A stretch of DNA of 64,000 nt from Desmodus rotundus (lineage: Eukaryota; Chordata; Mammalia; Chiroptera; Phyllostomidae), in NCBI RefSeq assembly GCF_022682495.2, contig NC_071392.1:88242797-88306796 (forward strand), in the 5' to 3' direction. The first letter of the stretch is position 1, and the number at the start of each line of letters is the position of its first letter. The position numbers were made by a program, and so were the translations under genes. Below the pieces are notes generated by a model. It did not search any database, was not told the origin of the DNA, and worked only from the letters and a program-made list of their open reading frames with translations. Below are positions 12,531 through 23,483 of this stretch, piece after piece.

Positions 12531-12754
12531 GAGCCCTGGCTGGTGTGACTCAGTGGATTGAGTGCCGGCCTGCGAACCAAAGGGGTTGCCGGTTCAATCC
12601 CCAGTCAGGGTACATGCCTGGGTTGTGGGCCAGGTCCCTAGTTGGGGGCACGAGAGGCAACTACACATTGATGTTTCTCTCCCACTCTTTCTCCCTCCCT
12701 TCCCCTTTCTCTCTACATAAATAAATAAATAAATAAATAAAATCTTTAAAGAAA
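12531..12754 (+). repeat. Ves-type bat SINE
   Basis: GCCCTGGCTGGTGTGACTCAG start, B box GGTTCAATCCCCAGTCAGGG, GAGGCAACTACACATTGATG, pyrimidine block, and an (AAAT)n tail at 12717-12741. TTAGATAGGGG before it and TTAGATGGGG after it look like a diverged target duplication. Confidence 0.93.
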
Positions 12755-13194
12755 CTTAGATGGGGACAGAAAAAGGAAGGGCCACACCAGCACAGGGCTA
12801 AGGATAAAAGTAGGTAAGTTTAATTTTTCATTAAAATTACAGAAAAAAATACCAAAATCAGGATAATATTTTCTAATTTAATCCTATTCGAACTTCTGAG
12901 TTATTTCCTTCTGATTTTTGGTGGTCGAGTGGAGATCATTTAGGTTTCCAAGTATATTTATCTTAAAAATCTGCACACACATGTTGTAAACACCTTTATC
13001 TGTGGGGATGTTGTAAATAAGGAAGTCTCCATATTTTACTCGTATTTTAGTCCGTAGCTGCTAGGTTAATCTTCTCTAATCATTCTATTTCTTACTCTAT
13101 AAACTCCTGAAGTTCACACTTCCTAGAAATGCAGTCCTTCCTGAGCTGCTTCAACCAGTTCCTCTTGTCTGATCTCCTGCATGCTAGATGCTGT

Positions 13195-13330
13195 TCCTTA
13201 GGGACAGGCAATCCATTTGTCCATTCAACAAATATGCAGTGAGTGTTTACAGTCTGAGGACTCAAAGATAAAAGGATGTAGTTCAAGTACGTTCAGCTGT
13301 GTGTTCAAGGAGCCCAGGAAGGGGCAGAAA
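13195..13330 (-). repeat. L2 relic, antisense
   Basis: TTTGTCCATTCAACAAATAT, GCAGTGAGTGTTTACAGTCTG, ACTCAAAGATAAAAGGATG and TCAAGGAGCCCAGGA follow antisense L2 order (TTCATTCAACAAATATTTATTGAG ... AAGGAGCTCACAGT). Confidence 0.5.
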
Positions 13331-14046
13331 TCAGGTTAACACAATGGCCTCCTAAACTGCCAAACTTTTATTTTTGACTCTCCCTTCGAGTGGCCTTGCC
13401 ATCCATTTCTATACGTGGAAACTTTCCCATGAAGCTTGGCCTAATCCTCTCAAAAGAAGGTAAGCCATTCATTCCACAGTTTATTGTCTTTTTTTTTAAT
13501 ATACTGGGCAATATCTACTTACTTTAATATTTCTCAACATATACCTTCTAACAATCAGTATCTCTGAAGTCAAGGACAATAGTCCCAATACTTCCTATGC
13601 CCCACAATTACCAGAATTTGCAACTACAAGATAATCACATACCTGTTGAGTGAGTAAAATCATTCAAATTTAATTGAAGGCAGAATCATTCTTATTTTCT
13701 CTTTAATCATTCACCTCAATACAGACGTAGGAGGCAAAAGCTACCATTTCTGTCATCCTTGACTGACTGCAGTATATACAAAATCAAATGATTCAACTAA
13801 AATAAAAAAAAACTTTCAAAAGTTTTATAGCATATTTTGTACAATTTTATATTGAATGAAATTTTCCCTTTTATAGGGGAAAATAAAACACTTCTGTTGA
13901 AAATTAATAAAGGCATGATTATTTTCTCCATAATATATCTATACAATTTTGTTCATCATTAAACTCTTTTAGTTCTTTCTTTAAAATTATTTCAATCTGT
14001 TTTTTTCATAAAATATTAAGTAATAAAACTTGAACACTTACTTTTA
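13331..14046. other. Unique AT-rich intronic sequence
   Basis: No repeat or gene recognised; strongly AT-rich towards the SINE pair. Confidence 0.45.
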
Positions 14047-14275
14047 AAAAATGACTATAACCCTGACTGGTGTGGCTCAGTGGATTGAGCACCAGCCTGT
14101 GAACCAAAGGGTCACTGGTTCGATTCCCAGTCAGGGCACATGCTTGGGTTGCAGGCCAGGTCCCCAGTAGGGGGCACTCTAGAGGCAACCACACATTGAT
14201 GCTTCTCTCCTTCTCTCCCTCCTTTCCCCTCTGTATAAAAAGAAATAAATAAAACCGTTATAAAAATGACTATAA
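14047..14275 (+). repeat. Ves-type bat SINE with perfect 14-bp target duplication
   Basis: The body is 14061-14261: CCCTGACTGGTGTGGCTCAG, A box TGGCTCAGTGG, B box GGTTCGATTCC, GGTCCCCAGTAGGGGGCAC, pyrimidine block and AAATAAATAAAA tail. AAAAATGACTATAA at 14047-14060 recurs exactly at 14262-14275. The perfect duplication points to a comparatively young insertion. Confidence 0.95.
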
Positions 14276-14277
14276 AA

Positions 14278-14529
14278 TTATAAATAAGTGCTCTGTCTGC
14301 TTGGTTGGAGCGTCATCCCGTGGACCAAAAGTTTGTGGGTTTGATTCCCAGGCAGGGCACATACCCAGGTTGGGGGTTCAGTTCCCAGTTGGGGTGCATA
14401 CAAGAACACAACAGATCAATGTTTCTCTCTCACATCAGTGTTGTCTGCTCTCTCTCTCCCTTTCTCCCTTTGTAAAAGCAATGGAAAACAAAAATGTCCT
14501 CATTGAGGATTTTAAAAAGTTATAAATAA
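14278..14529 (+). repeat. Second bat tRNA-derived SINE, different subfamily
   Basis: The body is 14288-14519: GTCTGCTTGGTTGGAGCGTC, GGTTTGATTCCCAGGCAGGG, GGGGTTCAGTTCCCAGTTGG, CAATGTTTCTCTCTCACATC, and a 3' end AATGTCCTCATTGAGGATTT. That tail (the ATATCCTC..GAGGATT type) differs from the (AAAT)n tail of the other SINEs here. Direct repeats TTATAAATAA at 14278-14287 and 14520-14529 flank it. Confidence 0.85.
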
Positions 14530-15184
14530 TTGAATTTTATAATTTTTCATCTATAAGATTGTATAAATTTGCACTCCTACCAAAATGAAACTTACCTTTT
14601 TTACTATAAAACTGAGTAAATACAAATTAGCTTTATTCCTCAATATGGATCATTATACATAGCTTCCTAGACACATCCAAAAATACGTACTTGAAATAAG
14701 AAGTATAATGAAGGTGATTAAATAACTAACTTCAAATTTAATCACTTCGAACATTATCTTTATAATATTATGCCAAATATGTTAGTGATACTTAGCTAAA
14801 TTTCAACATGTTATAATCTACATAAATTTATTAGTGATAGCTGTACTTGAATTTCAGATAATGCATTAAAAACTTCTGCATAGGATGAATATTAAAAATA
14901 TTATTCTTTCAGTTCAAAATTATCTTTTCAAAGGAAAAAATAAAATAATATGATTTAAGTTCTTCAGCAGGCTGAATGTGAGTCTTTCATTCCTAAAACA
15001 CTGACTTAAATCAGAGATGATAAATCTTGCTGAGAAAGGATGTCTTTCTTATAGTAGATACTCAGTAAATATGCGATGAAATTAGGCAGCAGACCCTCAC
15101 AGTTTTATTGGCGGTACTCCTTATGTTTATACCGATAAGATACATTAATCATACAGAATGCATTTTCATCTGGCACCAAACTTC

Positions 15185-15187
<3 letters not shown>
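14530..15187. other. Unique AT-rich intronic sequence
   Basis: Very AT-rich, with no recognisable element. Confidence 0.45.

Positions 15188-15239
<52 letters not shown>
15188..15239 (+). repeat. (GA)26 microsatellite
   Basis: Uninterrupted GA dinucleotide over 52 bp, a perfect tract that is likely length-polymorphic. Confidence 0.99.
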
Positions 15240-15242
<3 letters not shown>

Positions 15243-16990
15243 GTTCTGCCTTCTTCAGATCTCATTTTGTGACATTCTGGAGCTAAATTATAGTTTTGAT
15301 TATTAAGTGCCTAATTAAAGAAGAAGAATTATCCTAGTTTGCCTCCTAGTATTGCTGCATCGACCCACCCGCAGCAGGTCCACCTCACACCACACACCAG
15401 GCAGTTACCATCCTGATCAGCTCTCCTGGTTTCTCAGCATGGGTCTGCCTTGGAATATGCCAGTTTGAATGCTAAATGTTCTTATGAGTGAAATCACTTA
15501 GGACTCCTTCCTTGTAGGGATGATATTAAGCTTTGTTAATCAGAGTGGAAAATGTGAGTGTTTACAGGGTACTAGAAAGAGCCCTCTCATCAAAAGTGGA
15601 GACACAGCCCAAAGAAAAGATTTGTTCTCGAAACCTGCCGGGGTAGCAGAATGAACCAATTCAGCTTCGCATAAAAGAAAAGGGACCCTGCAGTGAATTC
15701 AAGTGGACTCTCTCCCCTTATTTATGATAGCAGTAATGTTTCATTGTTTCCCAATGAATGGAGCTAATTGTAAACTATTTCTTGTGTCACTGTGCGTTTT
15801 GTTTGAGTTGAAAAACCTCTGCTAAAACCAACAAGAAAATTAATAGTGAAAAGAGGGGCCTGGTGTCTAATTTCTGTTTGCTTTTGAGAACTGGTTGGGA
15901 ACAAATAAACAGCCGAGGAGTTGTAGAGGAGAACAATAACAGAAAGCCTTTTCTGTCTTTGCACAGTGCAGAGCCAAAACCCGAGGTCACACACCCTCCG
16001 GCAAACCTGCTTCGTATTCAGGCATCTGTTACCAGGACCACAGCAATTACTGTTTGAAGTCTGCTCAAAAAAAAAAAAATGCAAAGGGCCTACTGAAATG
16101 CCAGCATTTTCATTTTGTTTTGATGACTTTCTCAAAGAATAACAATGTTCAGCTTAGATTTTTTTTTCAGTGTAGTGCCCTTTCAGAAAGAACATTTTCT
16201 CTTTTAAAAGCCGCACAAAGCTCAACTGAAGCAGTTTCATTGTTCTCCCTCTCTCATGAAGCTAATAAAAAAGACTAATGTATTACTTAATGAAGCTATT
16301 CGTTGCTTAATAAAAATAAGAATTAGTAACAATAACTGTTAGACTCCCATTAACCTTATTTTCCAGCTCGCACATAGAAGTTGCTTAGATGTATTATATT
16401 TCTACCATAGTTTGCTTGAAAAAATAATAAAACTACTGGGAAATTTGAATTTCATTTAAAAAGTAAGATTTTTTTCATTGTTATTTTAGAAATTTGAGTT
16501 AAAGACCTGTGTTAAACACGGCTACTAAAATCTCGAGTTTTGGAAAGTGCCGGTACTGGCAAGTGGCAGCTCTGCAGTGGGAGAAAATCTGTTACGCGCA
16601 GTCCGCCAGCCTGGGTCTTATCCCCACGTTTGCAACTTACGGTGTGATATTTGCAAGTCTACTTTGTGGCTTCCGATTTCCTCATTTGTTCCTTTTCAAA
16701 ACAGGAAGTAGCTGGGGCTACCTACAGCCAGAGCTACTAGTGCTTTGTTTATCATGGTCACATGTACATTTATTTCATCAACGTTCACAGCAAAGGCTGA
16801 TAAAAAACCAATATGATCAACCTCTGGTGGGAGATTTTTATAACCAATTGTAAGCATTCATGGTAGGCAGCTCCCAACGTCACTCCCCTAGATGCAGATG
16901 AAGTCACCAAATTTAGTAAAGTCTCTTTACTGAAAGCTTATTTGAAAGATTATTCTTCTTTAAAGACATTAAATGTATTAATCTATTCAA
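15240..16990. other. Unique intronic sequence
   Basis: No transposon or gene recognised. It includes an A13 run at about 16067-16079 without target duplications or a recognisable source, so I do not call it a retrocopy. Confidence 0.45.
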
Positions 16991-17176
16991 GGCCCTGGCT
17001 GGCGTGGCTCAGGGGATTGAGTGCTGGCCTGTGAACCAACAGGCCGCTGGTTCAATTCCCAGTCAGGGCCTGGGTTGAGGGCCAGGTCCCCAGTTGAGGG
17101 TGTGCAAGAGGCACCCAGTCATTGTTTCTCTTGCTCTCTTTCTCTCTAAAAATAAATAAATAAAAGCTTTTAGAAA
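16991..17176 (+). repeat. Ves-type bat SINE with small internal deletion
   Basis: GCCCTGGCTGGCGTGGCTCAG start, B box GGTTCAATTCCCAGTCAGGG, then directly CCTGGGTTGAGGG: the usual CACATG spacer between the two is missing. Tail AAATAAATAAATAAAAG. Confidence 0.92.
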
Positions 17177-17235
17177 AAGAATCTGTGCTCTGTAAGGTCA
17201 GGAACTTTGATTTTGATGCAGCCGAGTATGTAGGG

Positions 17236-17423
17236 CAGGGGTGTCAAACTCATTTTCACCGGGGGCCACATCACCCTGTGGTTGCTTTCAAAGGGCCAAA
17301 TGTAATTTCAGCTCCTTAATGGTTAAGGAGTACTTACATTTATACAGTCCTAAAATTATTTCAGCCCTTTGAAGGCAACCATGAGGCCGATGTGGCTCCC
17401 GGTGAAAATGTTTGACACCGCTG
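17236..17423. mobile_element. Non-autonomous hAT DNA transposon, 188 bp, complete ends
   Basis: The left end CAGGGGTGTCAAACTCATTT...TCACCGGGGGCCACAT is mirrored by the right end ATGTGGCTCCCGGTGAAAAT...GTTTGACACCGCTG. The arms continue inward (GTTGCTTTCAAAGGG on the left, CCCTTTGAAGGCAAC on the right), so most of the element could fold on itself. The flanks ATGTAGGG (17228-17235) and ATCTAGGG (17424-17431) are a 7/8-matching 8-bp target duplication, the hAT hallmark. No transposase is encoded. Confidence 0.92.
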
Positions 17424-17431
17424 ATCTAGGG

Positions 17432-20400
17432 CATTGCATAGCACCTAGTATTAAGTCAATGAATGAAAGAACTCACTGAATATATCCTCTTTCACTATAC
17501 TCCTGGGATGATGTAGTTCATGGCTGTATTCCTCATGAATGTTCTTCATGAATATATTCATTCAGAGATGAAACCTGTGACCCTTAGCTTTTGATAAATT
17601 GAACAATCCATAAAACGCTAATCTGTTCACATTTATTGAATGTGCGTAAAAGAAGAATGTATTCAGATTCATAGAATATATTCAGGAAGAATATTCCTTA
17701 ACACAATTACCTGAAAAATGGTACATGGGATGCATTTGGTGACTCAGTCATTCATCAGTTGATTCTTTGGAGAATTATTTTTGATCGATCCAGTTTTAGA
17801 GCATCGGTTTTTGGTGAATTGACACACGGCCCCTTTTCTTGACTCTGATAAGTGAGATCATGGACAGGTGGGCTACTGGCATTTGGGGTTCACTACCCTA
17901 TCAGCCTGTGGACTCAGATGTCCCCCATGAAATCTCTGTCAAAGGATGGATGGGATCCCCTTCTTCAAAGGAAGAAAAGTCACAGGTCAAGGTCAACTTC
18001 AGACCAAGAGCCAGTTACTCAGCTCATTCTGGCTGACTGTTTCACCTTTTCTCCTTGGTACTCAGAGAACGTGGCTTTCACTTGGGGACGTGTTAGTGTG
18101 TGAGTATGTAGGATACTTACTGAAGATAACTAGACACAGAGGAAGAGAGACGGAGTTCAGCTGTTAGCGTTAGTGTGTGCTCTGTATTTAAGTTACAAAA
18201 TATAGATACAGTGTGCTCAATAAAAGTATATCATCTTACATAAATACAGAGCATACAAACGTATGTTTAAAGAGTGTAATCTATATAAATCACTAACCAG
18301 CCACTTGAATTTCCTTTCTCAAGTAATATAGCCCTTTCAAAGTTATAACCCCAGCCATCCAAGGGTTTGGCCTGCCATGGAGAATCACTGGCATTGTGAG
18401 CTACAGCTTCCAATGAAATTATTCTCTCTCAGGTAGCGGAGAGCAGAAGCAGAATGGAGAACCTTTCAACTAAATGAGCTAGGATGGTGGTGAGCCTGTA
18501 AGATGTGAACATTGGAACATTTAAGCCACTTGGTTATACCTTTGTATCTGAGATATACAGACATGGTGAGTTCAATAAAATGGGGAAGAAAGCTTAAGAG
18601 AGTACTTAAAATGAAGGCAAGATGGTAGATTCTATAACCTTTAGAGGGAAAGTCAATGTTTTCATGTCACAGGGGTGTGGGGGAGGTCACGGTTTAGGAT
18701 TTTTTGCTCTATGAATTTAAATAGTTTGCATTCCCTTTATCTGTGAGACACGAAAGGGTTGTAATTATGGTTGATAAGTTAATCAAGGAAAGGAAAACCC
18801 TACATTTAGAAATGAAATTAAACATAATTTTAAAAGTGACATCACCTTTTAAAGCCCTGAAGTCCCCTCAGAATTTTTATGTCTTTCTCTACCTTAACAT
18901 AGTCCCCCAATAGTATCTTTTATTTTCTTATATATGACACTTCATCTTATATTAATGGAATTGATAACTATCACTTTTTCTAAATTACTGTTGCTTTTAT
19001 ATTCTATAGTTGTGTGCATATTGAGTAAGTTTTTGGTGGCTTCTGTACACATCTGTCTCATGGCCTGAAATATAACAGTGACTGCAACATTTTCCACATC
19101 GTTAAGGTATTTCAATGAGGTTACATATTACATAGTCTTATCTTGATTTATGAACTTTTAGGGATATATAGTCATGGCTCCTTTTATTGGCTCTTTGCTT
19201 TATTGTGCTACCCAGATGTTACATGTTTTACAAATCGAAGGCAAAACCCTCCATCAGCAAAAATGTTAGGGCTTCCTTTATTGCAACGCTCACCGAGACA
19301 GTCTAGAGCCGAATCTAAAACATCTCCAGTGTAATCCCGCACACCACACCTGCAGAAGGTGCGTGCGTCATGAAGGCCCGGCTCCCTGCGTCTATGTAAC
19401 TAGGACCAAGACCAAGAGACGAAAAATTACCAGTCCTCCAGATTTTGCTTCTGAAGTCAGGAATTGACGCTAACTAGAGGGTCGCTCATCTCGCAACCAG
19501 CACTTGCCCATGTTCTATGGGTAACTTCTAACGAAATGTAGCTGTGCTATATGACAAGAAACCACGACATCTGTAGATCTTATGAGGGTTATCTTTAGAT
19601 AGGACGTGACTGCCTATAAGAAAACAGTCATTGTTCATCCGTAGCATAGAATTTCAGTGCTCTGAGGTGTCTAATCTAACACAGCTTCCCTCAGCTAATT
19701 CCCTCCATGGGACACGCCTGGGTGGCCTCTTCCTCTTAACCCTGGGTTAGTATTCCAGAGCTTCTCTGCCGTAAGGTGCACATGCACTTGCCCAGCCCTT
19801 ACATCTACCTTCACCTTCCCTTTCAGGCCTTGGGGTGCTTCTGTGGCACTGGCTTTGCCTCTCTGGGTCGTCTGCCCTCATATGCTCCCAGGTCTCCCTG
19901 AGGTCCCCATGGCTGCCATATCATGTCCACTAAGTTCAGACCTTCAATGGCTCCCTCTGTCGTCAGCGAGAGTCTTCTCTTTGCGTCTCAGATGAAGTCT
20001 GTTCTGTCTACTTTGGGTAGAGTCACCCATCAGGGCAAGGGCGGATTCGTAGAGCCAGGTAATCATTCCAGCAATGCAAGTATTTTTTGTCATTAATGTG
20101 CTCTACGTGACTTTATCAAATCAATATGTTGCCAGTGGTTTTCTGTTCCTCTCTGCAGCACACGAATGTGTTTCCATCTTATTTTAAGTGTCTACAGCTG
20201 TGGGGAACCTTGTCATCAGCTGGTACGGATCGTTTATTTTAGTGGTAAGAATTTCTGGGCCAGAGAGGCCAAGTGATTGTCTCAGGTGACATTACTGCCT
20301 CTGCTCCCCAGAGTCTAACACTGCTGTGTCATGTGTCACGCAGTGAGTGACATTTCTGGGCACACATATATGCCAGTGCACACTCAGCTTACGTATATAA

Positions 20401-22184
20401 TACTGGTCCATGAAACCATACCAAACAGTAAGTCGGTGGTTGTTAAAATTTATGCTGTTATAAAACATTAATTTTTAAGCTATTAGTTTTATTTTTAATC
20501 TTGTCTAATATGTATCACATTCAGGTTAAAATCCACAAGAAGAGATGAATAGAATAAATGTGTAATATATATATATATATACACATGCAACTTTAGTCAT
20601 ACAAATATTATTTTAATGTGCTCACCTATAGCATTTTTGCCACTAAAAACTAGGGACAGTACCAAAGGGCAGGTGACACTCCAAATGGATTGTTGCTGAA
20701 CTGAAGAGTGCAGAAGAAGTAGTTCGTAAATGCATGGAGATGTGCCCTTCATGGCTCAATGCCCACAGCTGGAGCGAACAACTGAGCCGAAACAGCTGAA
20801 GCTGCCTCCCCTGCTAGGAGTCACAGAGTAGAAAAAGTAGGAGAGAGTTTGCAGAAAAGTAGCTACTTGTGAAAGGTGGAGCCTGATTTTTTTTTTACCT
20901 ATGTCTGTGGCCTAGGGACATTACTTAGGCCCTGCTTTGAGTCAAGGTCAAAAATTATTCAGCGCCAAGTACAAAAACGGAGTTCTATTCAGGGGCAGTA
21001 ATTCAGAATTGTCTGAAATGAGAAACTGTGGTTCCATTATGTATTTTATGATGTAATTTAAAAATAATGATTTATACTGAAAGGATTGTACCTGAGCGTA
21101 ATATTTTAATACCTCTCTTCCACGCCAGGGCTCTGGTCACAATCACAGTCTGAACTCATGAATTCCGAGCCCCCAGGTGGCTGGAAAATCTCTCCAACAT
21201 AACAACTGCACTCTCATCATAGTTATCCAGGATACACAGGGGTAAACGCCTCTGTTTAATCAAACCCGCTTAAATTCACAGTCCTCTATGGTGAATATGA
21301 AACTGCCACTTTCCAAAATATTTAAAAGAAAGTGGGGAAGTTCATGATGTGTACTGTTTTAAAGAAAGCCGGCCTTAAATTCTGACAGTTGTTCATTTTA
21401 AGCTTTGAATTTGTTATCAAAATTTAGAAAAAGGAGAAAATCGATTCAGAAATTAACCTAAAGTAAATTGCTGTCATCCTCATTGATGGTATTCCCATTA
21501 TTCTTTCTCTACGCTATTTTTAATGTTATTTCTTTAACACTGAGATGACAGAATTGAAAAATAGTCATCGACCAAAACTGACACGTACCTGTCTTTTCTG
21601 CTTAACGTGCTTTGGGGACAACGAGGGGACCATGTACTCTGCAGTCACGCTAATGCTCACTTCTCGAGCAGCCATGAAGACGGGCGGCCAACAGGGTTTG
21701 AACTGGACTACGGAAGACAAGCGGACGCCCACACTTGGGATTACGGCTTGCCAGTGATCTCCAGTTGGGTACAGAAATCATCTCATCTACATTCTGCCTT
21801 CTCTGTGTATTTTTTTTTTCCCCTGTGCCCTACAACTCCAGTTTATGAGATATAGGGAAGTGTGTCATGGAAATTATAAAAACGTATGATGGAATATTCA
21901 AATCTCATCAGATGGCACAAGAGGCAAACTTCTTGAGGCCAGGAATCATCTTAGTTATTTTTATACGCTCTGCAGCGTTTTTCACAGAGGTGTGCCCTCG
22001 GAAAAAAAGCAATTGATGCAAATGTCCTTGCCATTCGAACAGTGTTGCATTCCTACAAATAAGAGTGATTTTGTTTCTTTAGAGAAAGCTGTAAGACACT
22101 GGGTTACAAATACATTTTAGCAAGTAGGTGAATTCACAAGTAGTGAATCAACAGGTGAGGGTGAACTGTATGTGAAATGCACAG
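17432..22184. other. Mostly unique intronic sequence
   Basis: Contains a 16-bp inverted repeat at 18175-18256 and a (TA) stretch at about 20565-20582. There are faint L2-like scraps at about 19870-19990 and 21930-22020 that are too eroded to call separately. Small open frames at 17839-18167 overlap in three frames and show no family. Confidence 0.45.
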
Positions 22185-22513
22185 ATCTTAAAAGTGCAAT
22201 TCAGTGGGTGCATCCAACCTCCAGTCAAGATACAGAAGATTTTCATGACCTCAGGAAGTTTCCTTGTGCCGATTCACAGTCCATCCCGACCTGACCCTTC
22301 TCCCCTAGGCAACCACCGTCCCCATTTCTATCACAAGAGATTAGTTTCACCTGTTCCAGAATTTCACATAAGAGGCTCCATTCAGTCTGTTGTATTCTGG
22401 GCCTACATTCTTTTCTGCAAAACAATGGCGTTTGTGGCACTGGTTCACATTTTTTTATTACTTAATGGCACTCCCTTGTTGGAACATACCCTGTGTGGAT
22501 ATGTAATTATTTC
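22185..22513 (-). repeat. Old L1M-type 3'UTR relic, antisense
   Basis: CTTAAAAGTGCAATTCAGTGG, GATTTTCATGACC, GGCAACCACCGTCCCCATTT, CCAGAATTTCACATAAGAGG and TTGTTGGAACATACC follow the antisense order of mammalian L1M 3'UTRs (CAATTCAGTGG ... CAACCA ... TCTGGACATTTCATATAAATGG). Confidence 0.6.
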
Positions 22514-22554
22514 CAGACGAGATCGGGCCCGTTCAGGGTGGTATGGCCATAGAC
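22514..22554 (-). pseudogene. 5S rRNA 5' fragment (nt 1-41), antisense, next to A21
   Basis: The minus strand reads GTCTATGGCCATACCACCCT followed by GAACGGGCCCGATCTCGTCTG, matching 5S rRNA nt 1-41 at 39 of 41 positions (changes at nt 6 and nt 26). Homology stops after nt 41: the next bases are GAAATAATTAC instead of the 5S sequence. On + the fragment is followed by GG and then A21 (22557-22577). It carries only part of the internal 5S promoter region at most, so it should be non-functional. Confidence 0.93.
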
Positions 22555-22556
22555 GG

Positions 22557-22577
22557 AAAAAAAAAAAAAAAAAAAAA
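22557..22577 (+). repeat. A21 run adjoining the antisense 5S fragment
   Basis: Uninterrupted A21. It lies at the position of a retroposon tail for a + strand insertion, although the 5S piece beside it is antisense. No target duplication was found around 5S fragment plus A run. Confidence 0.9.
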
Positions 22578-23414
22578 GCCAACAACAAGACACTTTATTT
22601 TTGTCTTTTGGCTTACCTTAGTGTCTTTGTCAAAAAATAATGGACCACATTGTGTGGATCTATTTCTGATCTCTTTGTGGATTATTAGAGCTTTAGAGAA
22701 AATCTGTAAGTTATGTGACATGTCTTCTGATTTTGTCTTCCTTTTTAATTATTTTGAATATTTAAAGTTTTTTTTTAATATTTCCTTATATAGTGTACAA
22801 TCTTGTATTTCTTTTCCTACAAAGACCAATATTGGGATTTTGACTAGGACTGCATGGGGTATTTATAATCTCCATTTATTTAGCTCTTAATTTCCTCGGC
22901 AATATTTGGAGGTTTCAGTGTGGAACTTTAAAAGTTCCCCAAATGACTCGAATGTGCAGACAATGTAATAAAATCTATTAACCTAAGCTCTGTCTTTCTC
23001 GGATTCTGGATGCCTGAAAGGAAAGAATACAACCCATCCCTAAGATTCTACACACAGTGAGTGAAGGGTCCTTCCCAGCAGCTCATGAAAAAGCTGTGAG
23101 TGTGCTCTCCCCAGTGTGCTTGGCTCCTGAAAGGCTCCATTCTAGCAGCTCTTCCAGAAAAGACATGTTCCGAGGCGACATCTGTCTATACCTCTTCAGA
23201 AAAACATTAGGCAGATTTTTCAGTTAAAAAAAAATAGAAGTGTTTCATGCCTGCCTGAGCACCTTATTCCGTGTTCTGTCTGGTTGTATTTGGCCATATA
23301 TGGAAGGTGATTGGGATTGGCTTGTAGAAGTGAGCAGGGTTAAGTTGGATCAATTTCCTAACAATAGGGAACTTCTATGGACAGAGAAGAAATAGTACAT
23401 GGCATATTTATGTA

Positions 23415-23483
23415 GAGATGCCTACTTCTGTCTACGGCCACAGCACCCTGCACGTGCCCAGTCTCATCTGAGATGCCTACTTC
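23415..23483 (+). pseudogene. 5S rRNA 5' fragment (nt 1-40/41) with 14-bp target duplication, no tail
   Basis: 23430-23469 (GTCTACGGCCACAGCACCCT, then GCACGTGCCCAGTCTCATCT) aligns with 5S rRNA nt 1-40 with seven differences. The insert is bracketed by exact 14-bp direct repeats GAGATGCCTACTTC at 23415-23428 and 23470-23483. There is no A tail between the 5S part and the right repeat. This fits the known class of tailless retropseudogenes formed from 3'-truncated polymerase III RNAs. Confidence 0.85.

Noticed and set aside
14061..14130. tRNA-like A and B boxes considered as a tRNA gene
   Set aside because: They belong to the tRNA-derived head of the Ves SINE; the clover-leaf is not preserved and the unit is followed by SINE body and tail. 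The same applies to the other SINEs.
15188..15239. GA tract considered as a CRISPR-like or minisatellite array
   Set aside because: A pure dinucleotide repeat without spacers; no CRISPR array exists in this eukaryotic sequence.
16067..16079. A13 run considered as a retrocopy tail
   Set aside because: The sequence upstream resembles no known RNA and no flanking direct repeats were found.
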